A DNA stretch of 15,547 nucleotides from CAZDME01 sp964506785 [NCBI: uncultured bacterium] (GTDB taxonomy: Bacteria; CAZDME01; JAYEMH01), in the NCBI GenBank assembly GCA_964506785.1, contig CAZDME010000031.1, positions 1 through 15,547 on the forward strand, written 5' to 3'. Of this stretch, positions 15,251-15,547 are shown in pieces (within the stretch, counting starts at the first letter, position 1; each line of letters begins with the position of its first letter). Both the position numbers and the translations under genes were made by a program. The notes beneath the pieces are model-generated. The model saw only the letters and a list, made by a program, of their open reading frames with translations, ran no database searches and had not been told where the DNA came from.

Positions 15251-15547
15251 GGAGGTATACCATGAGAAGCGTAAACTTCTCAAAGGAGAGTATAGCATTT
15301 CAGTGGCAATATTTAAATTGGAGACAGCTTCAGTCATATAGTTTTTTCCAGATTAATAAAAGGGTTGGGAGAGGAGCTGAGAGAGTTCAGGGCAAAGCCG
15401 ACAGAGGACAAATACAAGTATTTACTCATAGATGGACTTTGGGTGCATTTAAAAGAGAAATCAATTTGCAATCGGCCGATATGTTATACCCATAAACTTA
15501 GGGATGTGTCTAAAAGTATTAGACATAAAGCAAAGAATCGGCGGGAG
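15251..15547 (+). pseudogene. Degraded IS256/Mutator-type transposase, internally deleted, cut by window edge
   Basis: A strong ribosome site (GGAGG, 15251-15255) and ATG 15262 open a frame that is not transposase-like as a whole. One frame over, from 15317 to the edge, 77 stop-free codons read as an IS256-type transposase: SFSHIVFSRLIKGLGEELREFRAKP, then YKYLLIDGLWVHLKE, the strand bearing the first catalytic Asp (codon 15431-15433), then CYTHKLRDVSKSIR. In intact relatives the last motif (usually RCWVHKLRNV) lies some 80 residues after the Asp strand; here they are only about a dozen codons apart, so the region with the second catalytic Asp is missing. Upstream in the same frame there are stops at 15272, 15293 and 15314. 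It is therefore a non-functional remnant. The right end is outside the window. Confidence 0.75.

Noticed and set aside
15262-15495. A 77-codon open frame starting at ATG 15262 with a good ribosome site.
   Set aside because: As a whole it resembles no protein that I know, while an overlapping frame reads as transposase. It is best seen as the old transposase start followed by a frameshift or deletion, not as a new gene.

Overview
The window reads as a stretch of chromosome from an uncultivated, Gram-negative-type bacterium of moderate GC. The Gram-negative inference rests on a TonB-family protein with a single N-terminal membrane anchor. Starts are ATG, GTG and TTG with Shine-Dalgarno sites. 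The mix of an archaeal-type phosphoglycerate mutase (ApgM), a 47-residue DUF5679 zinc ribbon, a UPF0280 protein, a TPR/peptidase-MA protein and simple 'acagttaacag..ggacag' intergenic repeats is typical of candidate-phylum bacteria. Omnitrophota or a relative is my guess, not a demonstrated assignment.

Layout: (1) 50-3809, a tight plus-strand operon of a TPR/peptidase-MA exported protein, a DUF362 ferredoxin-like protein and an NCS2 purine permease. (2) 3954-7545, HIT protein, apgM, trpB and trpA, the last three almost without spacing. (3) 7571-7902, a compact transcription unit with its own promoter, the small DUF5679 zinc ribbon and a strong intrinsic terminator. (4) 7980-11153, mannose-1-phosphate guanylyltransferase, a repeat-bearing spacer, a phosphogluco/phosphomannomutase and signal peptidase I. 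(5) 11227-13648, a near-consensus promoter, a TonB-family gene, a UPF0280 gene and nadE. (6) 13672-15117, glnA on the minus strand, convergent with nadE and driven by a near-consensus sigma-70-type promoter. (7) 15251-15547, the degraded remains of an IS256/Mutator-type transposase running off the right edge.

Functionally this is mostly central metabolism: lower glycolysis (ApgM), the last two steps of tryptophan synthesis (TrpAB), GDP-mannose supply for glycans (the guanylyltransferase plus the mutase), NAD synthesis from ammonia (NadE), ammonia assimilation (GlnA), purine uptake (NCS2) and secretion (LepB, TonB-like). The genes do not form one pathway.

I see no convincing new defence, mobile or biosynthetic system. 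The items most worth a second look are the internally deleted IS256-type transposase, the dispersed intergenic repeat that supplies the ribosome binding site of the mutase gene, a run of nine G just before the apgM start, the isolated zinc-ribbon transcription unit, and the TPR-protease/DUF362 gene pair. The first 49 bases hold only the tail of whatever lies to the left and a Shine-Dalgarno for the first gene.
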